Source: Rhodobacteraceae bacterium UBA6213 (GTDB taxonomy: Bacteria > Pseudomonadota > Alphaproteobacteria > Rhodobacterales > Rhodobacteraceae). Taken from it: 64,000 nucleotides of DNA. Positions 25,619-33,677 of this stretch are shown one piece after another (positions within the stretch are counted from its first letter, which is position 1; each line of letters starts with the position of its first letter). Position numbers and translations under genes: made by a program. Where the stretch lies: contig DISJ01000016.1 in assembly GCA_002421605.1 (NCBI GenBank), positions 103,036-167,035 on the forward strand, given 5' to 3'. The notes beneath the pieces were generated by a model, which saw only the letters and a program-made list of their open reading frames with translations, had not been told where the DNA came from and did not search any database.

Positions 25619-26127
25619 GGCGCGCGGTTTTCTGGCTGCTTTTCGCGGCCATGGTGGCGGTATACGGCGCGATGTTGTTCTGGTCGCTGCCGCGGCTTGA
25701 AGCGTTGGCGGGCGGGTTAATGCCATTCGATCTGCGCCCTACCGGCTACAGCCTCAACGAGGCGCAAGACCTGTTGGCGGCACTGGGCGCAGAGGGGCGC
25801 GCCTATTACCTTGGCGTGCAGCAATCGCTTGATAGCGCGTATCCTGCGCTTTACGCGGTGGTGATGGTGATGGCGTTTCGTGCGCTGTTGGCGGGTTGGT
25901 GGGGCCGCGCGCTGGGGCTGCTTGCGTTGGCGGGGGCCGCGTTCGACTATCTTGAAAATGCGCGCGTCGCAGTCATGTTGCGGCTGCCGCCCGAGGCGGT
26001 GAGCGAGGCGATGGTCGCTGCGGCGAGCCTTGCGACGGTAGCGAAAAGCGCCACGGTGGCGCTGGCGCTTGTCAGCCTAAGTGTGCTTTTGGCGCGAAAC
26101 GCGCGGCGTCGCTGGGGGCGGGCGTGA
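25615..26127 (+). CDS. Conserved hypothetical membrane protein
   Basis: 170 residues with about four hydrophobic segments (roughly 4-24, 78-98, 100-118 and 140-160) and a soluble stretch after the first one. No domain recognised. Overlaps of 4 bases with aroA (ATGA) and with cmk (GTGA) place it inside the aroA-cmk-rpsA operon. Being locked between two essential genes explains its expression but says little about its role. Confidence 0.75.
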   Translation: MRRAVFWLLFAAMVAVYGAMLFWSLPRLEALAGGLMPFDLRPTGYSLNEAQDLLAALGAEGRAYYLGVQQSLDSAYPALYAVVMVMAFRALLAGWWGRALGLLALAGAAFDYLENARVAVMLRLPPEAVSEAMVAAASLATVAKSATVALALVSLSVLLARNARRRWGRA

Positions 26128-26711
26128 GCTTTACGGTCGCCATTGACGGCCCGGCGGCCGCGGGCAAGGGCACGATTGCGCGGGCGGTTGCGGCGCGGTT
26201 CGGCTTTGCGCATCTCGATACCGGGCTGCTGTACCGCGCCGTGGGGGCCAAAGGGGGCGATCCGGTCGCGGCGGCGCGGGGGCTGATGCCGGGTGACCTT
26301 GCGCGCACCGATTTGCGCACACTTGCGGCGGGGCAGGCGGCCAGTCGGGTTGCGGCGATCCCCGAGGTGCGCGCCGCTCTTGTCGAATTTCAGCGCCGCT
26401 TTGCCAAGCAGGCAGGTGGCGCGGTGCTGGACGGGCGCGACATCGGCACGGTGATCTGCCCGAAGGCCGAGGTAAAGCTTTACGTCACCGCCAGCGCCGA
26501 AGTGCGCGCGCATCGCCGTTGGCTAGAGGTGGGCGGCGACGAGGCGCAGGTTCTGGCAGAGGTGCAAGAGCGCGATGCACGCGACATGGGGCGCGCAGAT
26601 GCGCCATTGTGCGCGGCACCAGATGCGCTGGTGCTTGATACAAGCACGATGAGCATCGAGGCCGCGGTGGAGCGTGCGATGGCGGTGGTGGAAGCCCGTC
26701 GCGGTGCATGA
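26124..26711 (+). CDS. cmk: Cytidylate kinase
   Basis: 195 residues from a GTG overlapping the upstream stop. It phosphorylates CMP and dCMP. The P-loop appears as DGPAAAGKGTIA near residue 8, followed by HLDTGLLYRAVG and DGRDIGTVICP. It is slightly shorter than the enterobacterial enzyme, as in other alphaproteobacteria. The position between aroA and rpsA is a widespread arrangement. Confidence 0.96.
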   Translation: MSFTVAIDGPAAAGKGTIARAVAARFGFAHLDTGLLYRAVGAKGGDPVAAARGLMPGDLARTDLRTLAAGQAASRVAAIPEVRAALVEFQRRFAKQAGGAVLDGRDIGTVICPKAEVKLYVTASAEVRAHRRWLEVGGDEAQVLAEVQERDARDMGRADAPLCAAPDALVLDTSTMSIEAAVERAMAVVEARRGA

Positions 26712-26858
26712 AGCTTGCTTCGCCCGCCAAAGCCCCTTATAGCGACGCCAGTTTTCAAGGGTCCGGTGCTGCCGGGGCCCCCTTGGGAATTTTTCAGCCA
26801 AAGACCGGCGGAGCCAACCGCTTGGCCAGTGAAACACTCGCAAAGGAAACTGAACCGC

Positions 26859-28544
26859 ATGTGCGCCAAAACTACTATGGAAGAATTCGAAGCCCTTCTG
26901 AACGAAAGCTTCGAAATTGACACGCCCTCCGAGGGCTCTGTTGTCAAAGGCAAGGTCATCGCCATCGAGGCGGGGCAAGCCATCATCGACGTCGGCTACA
27001 AGATGGAAGGCCGCATCGATCTGAAAGAATTCGCTAACCCCGGCGAAGCCCCCTCGATTGCAGTGGGCGATACCGTGGAAGTGTTCCTTGAGCGCGTTGA
27101 AAATGCGCGCGGCGAGGCCAGCATCAGCCGCGAAAAAGCGCGTCGTGAAGAAGCCTGGGATCGCCTGGAAAAAGCCTACGAGAAAGAAGAGCGCGTCGAT
27201 GGCGCCATCTTCGGCCGCGTCAAGGGCGGCTTTACGGTTGATCTTGGCGGCGCCGTTGCGTTCTTGCCCGGTAGCCAGGTTGACGTGCGCCCGGTGCGCG
27301 ATGCTGGCCCGCTGATGGGGCTCAAGCAACCGTTCCAGATTCTGAAAATGGACCGTCGCCGTGGCAACATCGTGGTTTCGCGCCGCGCGATCCTCGAAGA
27401 AAGCCGCGCCGAACAGCGCGCCGAAGTGATCGGCAACCTCACCGAAGGCCAAGTGGTCGACGGTGTGGTCAAGAACATCACCGAATATGGTGCGTTCGTT
27501 GACCTTGGCGGCGTTGACGGCCTGCTGCACGTCACCGATATGGCGTGGCGTCGGGTTAACCACCCGTCCGAGATTCTGGCGATCGGCGAAACCGTCAAGG
27601 TTCAGGTCGTCAAGATCAACAAGGAAACCCACCGTATCAGCCTTGGCATGAAGCAACTGTTGTCGGATCCGTGGGATTCGGTGGAAGAGAAGTTCCCGCT
27701 CAACTCGGTGCACAAAGGTCGCGTGACAAACATCACCGACTACGGCGCATTCGTAGAGTTGGAAGCGGGCGTCGAAGGCCTTGTGCACGTTTCGGAAATG
27801 TCGTGGACCAAGAAAAACGTCCACCCCGGCAAGATCGTTTCGACCTCGCAAGAAGTCGATGTGATGGTGCTGGAAATCGACACCGCCAAACGCCGCGTTT
27901 CGCTGGGCCTCAAGCAGACCCAACGCAATCCGTGGGAGGTGTTTGCCGAAACCCACCCGGTCGGCACGATGATCGAAGGCGAAGTGAAGAACATCACCGA
28001 ATTCGGTCTGTTCATCGGCCTCGACAACGACATCGACGGTATGGTGCACCTGTCTGACCTCAGCTGGGATCAGCGCGGCGAAGACGCGATTGCCAACTAC
28101 CGCAAAGGCGATGTGGTCAAGGCCGCAGTCACCGAAGTGGATGTTGAGAAAGAGCGTATTTCGCTGTCGGTCAAGGCGCTTGACGCCGACACCTTCTCGG
28201 ATGCGGTTGATGGCGTGAAGCGTGGCTCGGTCATTACCGTAACCGTGACCGCGATCGAAGAGGGCGGGATCGAGTGCGACTACAACGGCATGAAGTCGTT
28301 CATCCGCCGCTCGGACCTGTCGCGCGAGCGTTCTGAACAGCGCCCCGAGCGCTTCCAGATCGGTGACCACGTTGATGTGCGCGTGACCAACGTCGATTCC
28401 AAGACCCGTCGTCTTGGTGTTTCGATCAAGGCCCGCGAGATCGCGGAAGAGAAAGAAGCGGTCGAACAATACGGCTCTTCGGACTCGGGCGCCTCGCTTG
28501 GCGACATCCTCGGCGCTGCCCTGAAAGGCAACGGCGAACGCTAA
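26859..28544 (+). CDS. rpsA: 30S ribosomal protein S1
   Basis: 561 residues with six S1 RNA-binding repeats; repeats 3 to 6 show the usual G.V..I..YGAFV/LF-type pattern. It helps bind mRNA to the 30S subunit. The start MCAKTTMEEFEALL is preceded by AAAGGAAA; an earlier in-frame ATG at 26715 adds 48 residues lacking S1 similarity. Codon use is strongly biased, as expected for a highly expressed gene, which produces a long antisense open frame that is not a gene. A terminator follows. Confidence 0.98.
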   Translation: MCAKTTMEEFEALLNESFEIDTPSEGSVVKGKVIAIEAGQAIIDVGYKMEGRIDLKEFANPGEAPSIAVGDTVEVFLERVENARGEASISREKARREEAWDRLEKAYEKEERVDGAIFGRVKGGFTVDLGGAVAFLPGSQVDVRPVRDAGPLMGLKQPFQILKMDRRRGNIVVSRRAILEESRAEQRAEVIGNLTEGQVVDGVVKNITEYGAFVDLGGVDGLLHVTDMAWRRVNHPSEILAIGETVKVQVVKINKETHRISLGMKQLLSDPWDSVEEKFPLNSVHKGRVTNITDYGAFVELEAGVEGLVHVSEMSWTKKNVHPGKIVSTSQEVDVMVLEIDTAKRRVSLGLKQTQRNPWEVFAETHPVGTMIEGEVKNITEFGLFIGLDNDIDGMVHLSDLSWDQRGEDAIANYRKGDVVKAAVTEVDVEKERISLSVKALDADTFSDAVDGVKRGSVITVTVTAIEEGGIECDYNGMKSFIRRSDLSRERSEQRPERFQIGDHVDVRVTNVDSKTRRLGVSIKAREIAEEKEAVEQYGSSDSGASLGDILGAALKGNGER

Positions 28545-28568
28545 GTCGCGCCGAAGAAAACTGCACTC

Positions 28569-28598
28569 GGCCCCGCCTGCAAAGGTGGGGCCTTGTCA
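28569..28598 (+). terminator. Rho-independent terminator of rpsA
   Basis: A 10-bp stem GGCCCCGCCT / AGGTGGGGCC (one C-T to G-wobble position) with a GCAA loop is followed by TTGT. It begins 25 bases after the rpsA stop. Confidence 0.72.
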
Positions 28599-28688
28599 TG
28601 CCTGCCTGATTCGCTGCGGTGCAAGAAGTGCGGCGTCGTTTGCGATGCTGCGTCGCCGCATCAGGCGAAAGCTTGCGCAACATTGGCT

Positions 28689-28715
28689 TTGGAATGGAAA
28701 AATGCACCATTCCAA
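28689..28715. promoter_or_regulatory. 9-bp inverted repeat upstream of ihfB
   Basis: TTGGAATGG and CCATTCCAA are perfectly complementary arms separated by AAAAATGCA. The element lies about 90 bases before the ihfB start, in the 260-base spacer after rpsA. It could be an operator or a structured leader; no known box matches. Confidence 0.4.
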
Positions 28716-28806
28716 GGACTTTGCCATTTGTGCCGGGAAAATTTCTGCATATAGTCAACGTCAGTCGTTCCGGGCGCTGTAGCCTGGGCAGCTTTGGGGG
28801 ATGTCC

Positions 28807-29094
28807 ATGATTCGGTCAGAACTTATTTCGCGCATTGCCGATGACAACCCGGAGTTGTCGCTTCGACATGTCGAGAAGATCGTGAATACGGTCTTCGACG
28901 AGATTGTTGAGGCGATGGCACGAGGTGATCGCGTCGAGCTGCGTGGCTTTGGCGCGTTTTCTGTCAAACAGCGTGATGCCCGCACTGGGCGCAACCCACG
29001 CACCGGCACCGCAGTTGAAGTTGAAGAAAAGCACGTTCCGTTCTTCAAGACTGGCAAGCTTTTGCGTGACAGGCTCAACGGAAACGAGGGCTGA
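28807..29094 (+). CDS. ihfB: Integration host factor beta subunit
   Basis: 95 residues from ATG 28807, 6 bases after GGGGG; an ATG six bases earlier is less well spaced. It forms the DNA-bending IHF heterodimer. The DNA-binding arm is visible as GRNPRTG near residue 60, with ELRGFGAF before it and VPFFK.GK.L after it. The stop codon abuts the ATG of the lapA-like gene. Confidence 0.96.
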   Translation: MIRSELISRIADDNPELSLRHVEKIVNTVFDEIVEAMARGDRVELRGFGAFSVKQRDARTGRNPRTGTAVEVEEKHVPFFKTGKLLRDRLNGNEG

Positions 29095-29457
29095 ATGCTG
29101 CGCTGGCTGCGCTGGGTGTTTTTGGCGGCGTTGGCCGTGGTGCTGGTCACGCTGGCACTGGCCAACCGTGGGCTGGTGACGCTGCGCCTCATGCCTGATT
29201 CGACGGGCAACTTTCTGGGCCTGCAATGGTCGCTAGAGTTGCCGCTGTTTCTGGTGATTTTCGCCGGTATCCTGATCGGCCTTCTGGTTGGTTTTGTCTG
29301 GGAATGGATGCGCGAGGCGCGGTTGCGCGCCACCGCCAGCCAAACCTCCCGCGAAAAGGCACGGCTAGAGCGTGAACTGGCGCGCGTGGGTGCCGCTGAC
29401 CCTGGCAAGAGCGACGAAGTTCTGGCGCTGCTTGAGCAACCACGCGGCACGCGGTAA
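29095..29457 (+). CDS. LapA-family (DUF1049) membrane protein
   Basis: 120 residues with two membrane helices (about 5-25 and 48-70) and a charged coiled-coil-like C terminus in the cytoplasm. The layout matches LapA/YciS-type proteins, which in enterobacteria act with LapB in tuning LPS synthesis by controlling LpxC turnover; that role is inferred by family only. It follows ihfB with no gap and precedes trpF by 10 bases. Confidence 0.85.
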   Translation: MLRWLRWVFLAALAVVLVTLALANRGLVTLRLMPDSTGNFLGLQWSLELPLFLVIFAGILIGLLVGFVWEWMREARLRATASQTSREKARLERELARVGAADPGKSDEVLALLEQPRGTR

Positions 29458-29467
29458 GCCTGCCTGC

Positions 29468-30106
29468 ATGGATATCCGAGTCAAAATTTGCGGGCTGACC
29501 CAGCCCGAACACGTTGCTGCTGGCGCGGCGGCGGGGGCGAATTATCTAGGATTCGTGTTTTTTGCCAAATCGCCGCGCAATCTTGCGTTGGCGCGGGCGC
29601 GCGATCTGGCGCTGGCTGTGCCGGTTGGCATTGCCAAGGTTGGCCTTGTGGTCGATGCCGATGACGCCTTTCTCGATGCGCTTACGGGCGAAGTGCCGCT
29701 GGATATGTTGCAGCTGCATGGCCACGAAACCGTGGCGCGCGTGGCCGAGGTGCGGGCGCGCTATGGTCTTCCGGTGATGAAGGCAATCGGCATTGCCACC
29801 GAGGCCGATCTTGCCGCCGTGGCCGAGTATGGCCGGGTGGCAGACCAGATACTGGTTGATGCCAAGGCTCCTGCCGGGGCCGACTTGCCCGGCGGCAATG
29901 GCCGCGCCTTTGATTGGACGCTGCTTAGCCGTCGCCGCTGGCCCTGCCCGTGGATGCTGGCGGGAGGGCTGACGCCTGCAAACGTGGCCGAGGCGATCTA
30001 TCTGACCGGGGCGAAACAGGTGGATGTGTCTTCGGGCGTGGAAACCGCGCCGGGCCGAAAAGACACAGGGTTGATTGCCGATTTCATCGCAAAGGCACGG
30101 ACATGA
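29468..30106 (+). CDS. trpF: Phosphoribosylanthranilate isomerase
   Basis: 212 residues from ATG 29468. It catalyses the Amadori rearrangement in tryptophan synthesis. Signature parts are VKICGLT with the catalytic cysteine near residue 7, YLGFVF, LQLHG, the LVDAK aspartate region and the C-terminal GGL..NV and VDVSSGVE phosphate-binding loops. The stop overlaps the next start (ATGA). Confidence 0.97.
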   Translation: MDIRVKICGLTQPEHVAAGAAAGANYLGFVFFAKSPRNLALARARDLALAVPVGIAKVGLVVDADDAFLDALTGEVPLDMLQLHGHETVARVAEVRARYGLPVMKAIGIATEADLAAVAEYGRVADQILVDAKAPAGADLPGGNGRAFDWTLLSRRRWPCPWMLAGGLTPANVAEAIYLTGAKQVDVSSGVETAPGRKDTGLIADFIAKART

Positions 30107-30549
30107 CGCTTTGGCGCGAGGCCACCGCAGCAGATGTGCCCGCCGTTGTGGCGATGCTGACCGATGACATGCTGGGGGCGGCGCGCGAAGGCAGCGACAT
30201 GGCGCTGTATCAGGCGGAATTCGCCGAAATGCAGCGGCTGGGGGCTAATACGCTGGTGGTGGGCGAGCAGGCGGGGCACATTGTTGCTACCTATCAGATC
30301 ACCATTCTGCACGGGCTTTCCCAAAAGGCTGCACGGCGCGCACAGATCGAGGCTGTGCGGGTTGCGGGCGATCTGCGCGGGCAGGGGCTTGGCCGCGAGT
30401 TGATGGCCGATGCCGAAGCACGCGCGCGTGCGGCCGGCTGCCGCCTGATGCAGTTGACCACCAACAAGGCGCGCACCCGCGCGCATCGTTTCTATGACCG
30501 GCTCGGCTTTACCCCCAGCCACATTGGATATAAACGCGAGCTGGATTGA
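30103..30549 (+). CDS. GNAT-family N-acetyltransferase
   Basis: 148 residues with the GNAT acetyl-CoA site visible as VAGDLRGQGLGRELM (Q/R-x-x-G-x-G type) and the C-terminal HRFYDRLGF motif. The ATG overlaps the trpF stop, and trpB follows 14 bases downstream. It may acetylate a small molecule or protein; neither is indicated. An acetyltransferase between trpF and trpB is a local insertion into an otherwise standard order. Confidence 0.9.
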   Translation: MTLWREATAADVPAVVAMLTDDMLGAAREGSDMALYQAEFAEMQRLGANTLVVGEQAGHIVATYQITILHGLSQKAARRAQIEAVRVAGDLRGQGLGRELMADAEARARAAGCRLMQLTTNKARTRAHRFYDRLGFTPSHIGYKRELD

Positions 30550-30563
30550 ACAAGGGGCGCCCC

Positions 30564-31790
30564 ATGGCCGACGACCGCATCAACAGCTTCAAGACCGGGC
30601 CAGATGAACAGGGGCGCTTTGGCATCTTTGGCGGGCGCTTTGTCTCTGAAACCCTGATGCCGCTGGTGCTGGCGCTTGAGGAAGAATACGAGCGCGCCAA
30701 GACAGACGCGAGCTTCTGGGCCGAAATGGACGACCTCTGGAAGCATTATGTCGGTCGCCCCTCGCCGCTGTATTACGCCGAGCGTCTGACCGAGCATCTG
30801 GGTGGTGCGAAAATCTACATGAAGCGTGACGAGCTGAACCATACTGGCGCGCACAAGATCAACAACGTGCTAGGGCAGATTTTACTGGCCCGCCGCATGG
30901 GCAAAACCCGAATCATCGCCGAAACCGGGGCCGGGCAGCACGGTGTGGCCACTGCAACGGTCTGCGCACGCTTTGGGCTGAAATGCGTGGTCTATATGGG
31001 TGAAACCGATGTGCACCGGCAATCGCCCAACGTATTTCGTATGCAATTGCTTGGCGCAGAGGTCATTCCCGTCACCTCGGGGCGCGGCACGCTGAAAGAC
31101 GCGATGAACGATGCGCTGCGCGATTGGGTGACCAACGTGCGCGACACGTTCTATTGCATCGGCACGGTGGCAGGGCCGCACCCTTACCCCGCAATGGTGC
31201 GTGATTTTCAATCGATCATCGGCAAGGAAGCCCGCGCCCAGATGCTGGAACGCGAAGGCCGCTTGCCCGACACTCTGGTGGCCGCAATCGGCGGTGGTTC
31301 CAACGCGATGGGGTTGTTTTTTCCGTTCCTTGATGACGCCACTGTTAACATCATCGGGGTCGAGGCGGGGGGCCACGGCGTCGATAACCGCATGGAGCAT
31401 TGCGCAAGCCTGACAGGCGGGCGCCCCGGCGTGCTGCACGGCAACCGCACCTATTTGCTGCAAGACGACGATGGCCAGATCCTTGAAGGGCACTCGATTT
31501 CGGCGGGGTTGGATTATCCCGGCATCGGGCCAGAGCATAGCTGGCTGCACGAGGTCGGGCGGGCCCAATATGTAAGCATCACCGACATGGAGGCGCTTGA
31601 GGCGTTTCAGCTGTGCTGCCTGCAGGAAGGCATCATTCCGGCGCTGGAACCGAGCCACGCGTTGGCGCATGTGATGAAAATCGCGCCCGACTTGCCGCGA
31701 GATCATCTTATTATCATGAACATGTGCGGGCGGGGCGACAAAGACATCTTCACGGTAGCGCGCCACCTCGGCTATGATATGAAAATCTAA
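30564..31790 (+). CDS. trpB: Tryptophan synthase beta chain
   Basis: 408 residues from ATG 30564, with AAGGGG 6 bases upstream. It condenses indole and serine using PLP. The PLP lysine is K98 (HTGAHKINN). GGGSNAMG forms the phosphate-binding loop, and GRGDKD lies near the C terminus. No trpA follows within the window: a terminator and the PepSY genes come next. Confidence 0.98.
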   Translation: MADDRINSFKTGPDEQGRFGIFGGRFVSETLMPLVLALEEEYERAKTDASFWAEMDDLWKHYVGRPSPLYYAERLTEHLGGAKIYMKRDELNHTGAHKINNVLGQILLARRMGKTRIIAETGAGQHGVATATVCARFGLKCVVYMGETDVHRQSPNVFRMQLLGAEVIPVTSGRGTLKDAMNDALRDWVTNVRDTFYCIGTVAGPHPYPAMVRDFQSIIGKEARAQMLEREGRLPDTLVAAIGGGSNAMGLFFPFLDDATVNIIGVEAGGHGVDNRMEHCASLTGGRPGVLHGNRTYLLQDDDGQILEGHSISAGLDYPGIGPEHSWLHEVGRAQYVSITDMEALEAFQLCCLQEGIIPALEPSHALAHVMKIAPDLPRDHLIIMNMCGRGDKDIFTVARHLGYDMKI

Positions 31791-31814
31791 ATATCTGAAA
31801 GTACGTTAAAAAAG

Positions 31815-31843
31815 CCCCGTCGCGGCGCTGCGGCGGGGTTTTT
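31815..31843 (+). terminator. Rho-independent terminator of trpB operon
   Basis: CCCCGTCGC / GCGGCGGGG (one T-G pair) with a GGCGCT loop is followed by TTTTT. An A-run before the stem would make it function on the minus strand too. Confidence 0.87.
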
Positions 31844-31989
31844 CGTGGCATAAACCTCAGTTTATGGCCGTCTGGCAGAAGGTTATTGGGGCGGGTTTAT
31901 GCCTTGCGGTGAGTGTTCTGCGCGGGATTGGTCTGGAAGTGTTGACGTATCGCAACATGCGAAACGCAAACACACTAGGGAGATCCAGA

Positions 31990-32466
31990 ATGAAACGCAC
32001 CCTCAAGATCGCAGCCATTGTTCTTTCGCTCGGCAGCGCCAGCGCCGCCTACGCAGAAGTCGACACCGCTGCGATGATAGCAGAATGGGCCGCGCAGGGC
32101 TATACCGTGACCGAGATCCGGTCAAGCGGCACCACGGTGAAGGTCGAAGCGATTAACGGCACGCATGTGTTAGAGGTCATCTATGACTTTGCTACCGGCC
32201 TTGTGCTTAGCCACGAACAGCGTGAACGCACGCAAGCGGAAGGCGGCAATGGCACCGGCGCCCCGAACGGTAGCGACGATGACATGCACGATGACCATGA
32301 CGATGACGACGACATGAATGATGACGATGACAGCGACGACGATGAAGGCGACGACGACGACAGCGACGATGACAGCGACGATGACAGCGATGATGACAGC
32401 GACGACGACAGCGATGATGACAGCGACGACGACAGCAACGACGATGATAACGGCGACGACGACTGA
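31990..32466 (+). CDS. Secreted PepSY-like protein with long Asp-rich repeat tail
   Basis: 158 residues from ATG 31990 (GGGAG upstream). A signal peptide of about 22 residues (cut near AYA) is followed by a PepSY-like domain of about 60 residues (IAEWAAQGYTVTEI...VIYDFATGLVLS). The last 70 residues are almost only Asp, with Ser-Asp-Asp-Asp units repeated about eight times. The Asp codons mix GAC and GAT, so the protein sequence rather than the DNA repeat seems to be conserved. Exported and strongly acidic, it may bind calcium or other cations. It is the first of two such proteins beside a membrane LuxR-type regulator. Confidence 0.8.
   Translation: MKRTLKIAAIVLSLGSASAAYAEVDTAAMIAEWAAQGYTVTEIRSSGTTVKVEAINGTHVLEVIYDFATGLVLSHEQRERTQAEGGNGTGAPNGSDDDMHDDHDDDDDMNDDDDSDDDEGDDDDSDDDSDDDSDDDSDDDSDDDSDDDSNDDDNGDDD
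32332..32436 (+). repeat. 12-base (SDDD) coding repeat
   Basis: Tandem 12-base units of the form GAYAGCGAYGAY encode Ser-Asp-Asp-Asp repeats in the tail of the first PepSY-like protein. Third-position C/T varies between copies. Confidence 0.8.
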
Positions 32467-32533
32467 TCAAACGCGGCTGACAATGCTGTTGGCAGATTTG
32501 CCATAGATCGCGTAGTTCTACAGATGTGGCAAC

Positions 32534-32582
32534 TGCCCCCGGAGTTATCGGCACATGTGTCGGGCGCCGGGGGCAAAGTTTT
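32534..32582 (+). terminator. Hairpin between the two PepSY-like genes
   Basis: A perfect 9-bp stem TGCCCCCGG / CCGGGGGCA with a 24-base loop is followed by AAGTTTT. It lies directly before the ribosome site of the second gene, so it could be a terminator for the first gene or an attenuator for the second. Confidence 0.45.
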
Positions 32583-32599
32583 CGCGAAGGGGGAATTTG

Positions 32600-33052
32600 A
32601 TGTGGGTGAGGGCGGCAGCACTGGCGACAGTGCTTATGCTATCGGCAGGAGCGGCGCTTGCGTCGGGGCTATCCGCCGATCAGATCGCGCAGCAATTGCA
32701 CGATCAAGGCTACAGCGAAATTTCCATTTCGCGCACCTTTCTGGGTAGAACCCGGATCGTGGCTATCGGAATCCTAGGCAGGCGCGAGATTGTCATCGAC
32801 CCACGCACCGGCCAAATCTTGCGCGATCTTCTTGTCGACGCAAATAATGTCGCCGCGCGAGGCCGTTTTGTGCTTGAAGATAAGTCCGGAAGCGAAACGA
32901 AGGCAGCGAGCGTCAGCAAAGATAGCGATGCCAGCGACGACGGCGCGGATGAACAAGAAGACGAACAAGAGCAAGAAGACGAGCAAGATCAAGAAGACGA
33001 GCAAGACGACGAGGACGAGCAAGACGACGAGGACGAACATGACGACGATTGA
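32600..33052 (+). CDS. Secreted PepSY-like protein with acidic Glu/Asp/Gln tail
   Basis: 150 residues from ATG 32600, 6 bases after GGGGGA. A signal peptide (to about residue 21, ALA) is followed by a PepSY-like domain (QIAQQLHDQGYSEISI...IVIDPRTGQIL) and then a tail of about 45 residues built from E-Q-E/D-D-E units. The architecture equals that of the preceding gene, but the tail is made from a different acidic repeat, so this is a diverged paralogue or a convergent design. The proteins may be periplasmic cation binders or ligands sensed by the membrane regulator encoded next. Confidence 0.8.
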   Translation: MWVRAAALATVLMLSAGAALASGLSADQIAQQLHDQGYSEISISRTFLGRTRIVAIGILGRREIVIDPRTGQILRDLLVDANNVAARGRFVLEDKSGSETKAASVSKDSDASDDGADEQEDEQEQEDEQDQEDEQDDEDEQDDEDEHDDD

Positions 33053-33128
33053 GCGTTGCTGTGCCAACCGGAGTTGATCGCATGTGGGGTTGCGTATGGT
33101 TTTATTGCATTCGCCGGATAGGGGTTTA

Positions 33129-33677
33129 ATGCGCCGCTCTGGTATCATCGCGGTGTTTGTCGTGCAGCTGCTCTGCGCGCTGTTCTTCATATCGGACCTC
33201 GTCTTGTCGATGCTGGGTCTGATGGTGCTGCCTATCACTTGGGGCTATCACGAAGTTTTCGAAATTGCCGCAGTGCTTAGCTTGATGATTGGTTTGTGGA
33301 TGGCGCTGATTGCACTGTCGCGGTTGCAGCGCGATCACCGAGAGGCGAGCGAAAGGCTGCGCAGGGCGTCGGGCGCTTTCATGACGCTGCTTTGCGAACG
33401 ATTTGACGACTGGGGGTTAACGCCTGCGGAACGCGACGTCGCACTATTTGCCATCAAGGGGCTGAGCACTGCTGAAATCGCCTCGATGCGGGCGACGTCG
33501 GAGGGCACGGTCAAGGCGCAGACCAACGCGATCTATCGTAAGGCAGCAGTGAACGGGCGCGGCCAGTTGCTGAGCCTATTTATCGAGGATCTGATGGCCG
33601 ACGCACATTTACCAACGCTCGCGCCTACGGCGGCAGCATCCGAGGCGGTCGAGCCCGAAATGCGGGTGGATGCCTAG
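33129..33677 (+). CDS. Membrane-anchored LuxR-type regulator
   Basis: 182 residues from ATG 33129, supported by AGGGG at about 7 bases. Two N-terminal membrane helices (about 5-28 and 40-62) lead through a charged linker to a C-terminal LuxR/GerE helix-turn-helix (about 95-155: LTPAERDVALFAIKG...EGTVKAQTNAIYRKA). A DNA-binding domain tethered to the membrane without a receiver domain is unusual and suggests direct sensing of an envelope signal. It follows the two PepSY-like genes by 76 bases. Its stop shares CTAG with the stop of the convergent gene. Confidence 0.85.
   Translation: MRRSGIIAVFVVQLLCALFFISDLVLSMLGLMVLPITWGYHEVFEIAAVLSLMIGLWMALIALSRLQRDHREASERLRRASGAFMTLLCERFDDWGLTPAERDVALFAIKGLSTAEIASMRATSEGTVKAQTNAIYRKAAVNGRGQLLSLFIEDLMADAHLPTLAPTAAASEAVEPEMRVDA

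Noticed and set aside
26523..28469. 648-codon open frame on the minus strand
   Set aside because: It lies fully antisense to rpsA and part of cmk, reads as low-complexity shadow of biased codons, and has no ribosome site or domain.
31864..31989. 42-residue N-terminal extension of the first PepSY gene
   Set aside because: The signal peptide MKRTLKIAAIVL and the GGGAG site support the ATG at 31990.
32300..33050. Repeats resembling a CRISPR or minisatellite array
   Set aside because: The repeats are short, coding and in frame, with no spacers or cas genes.
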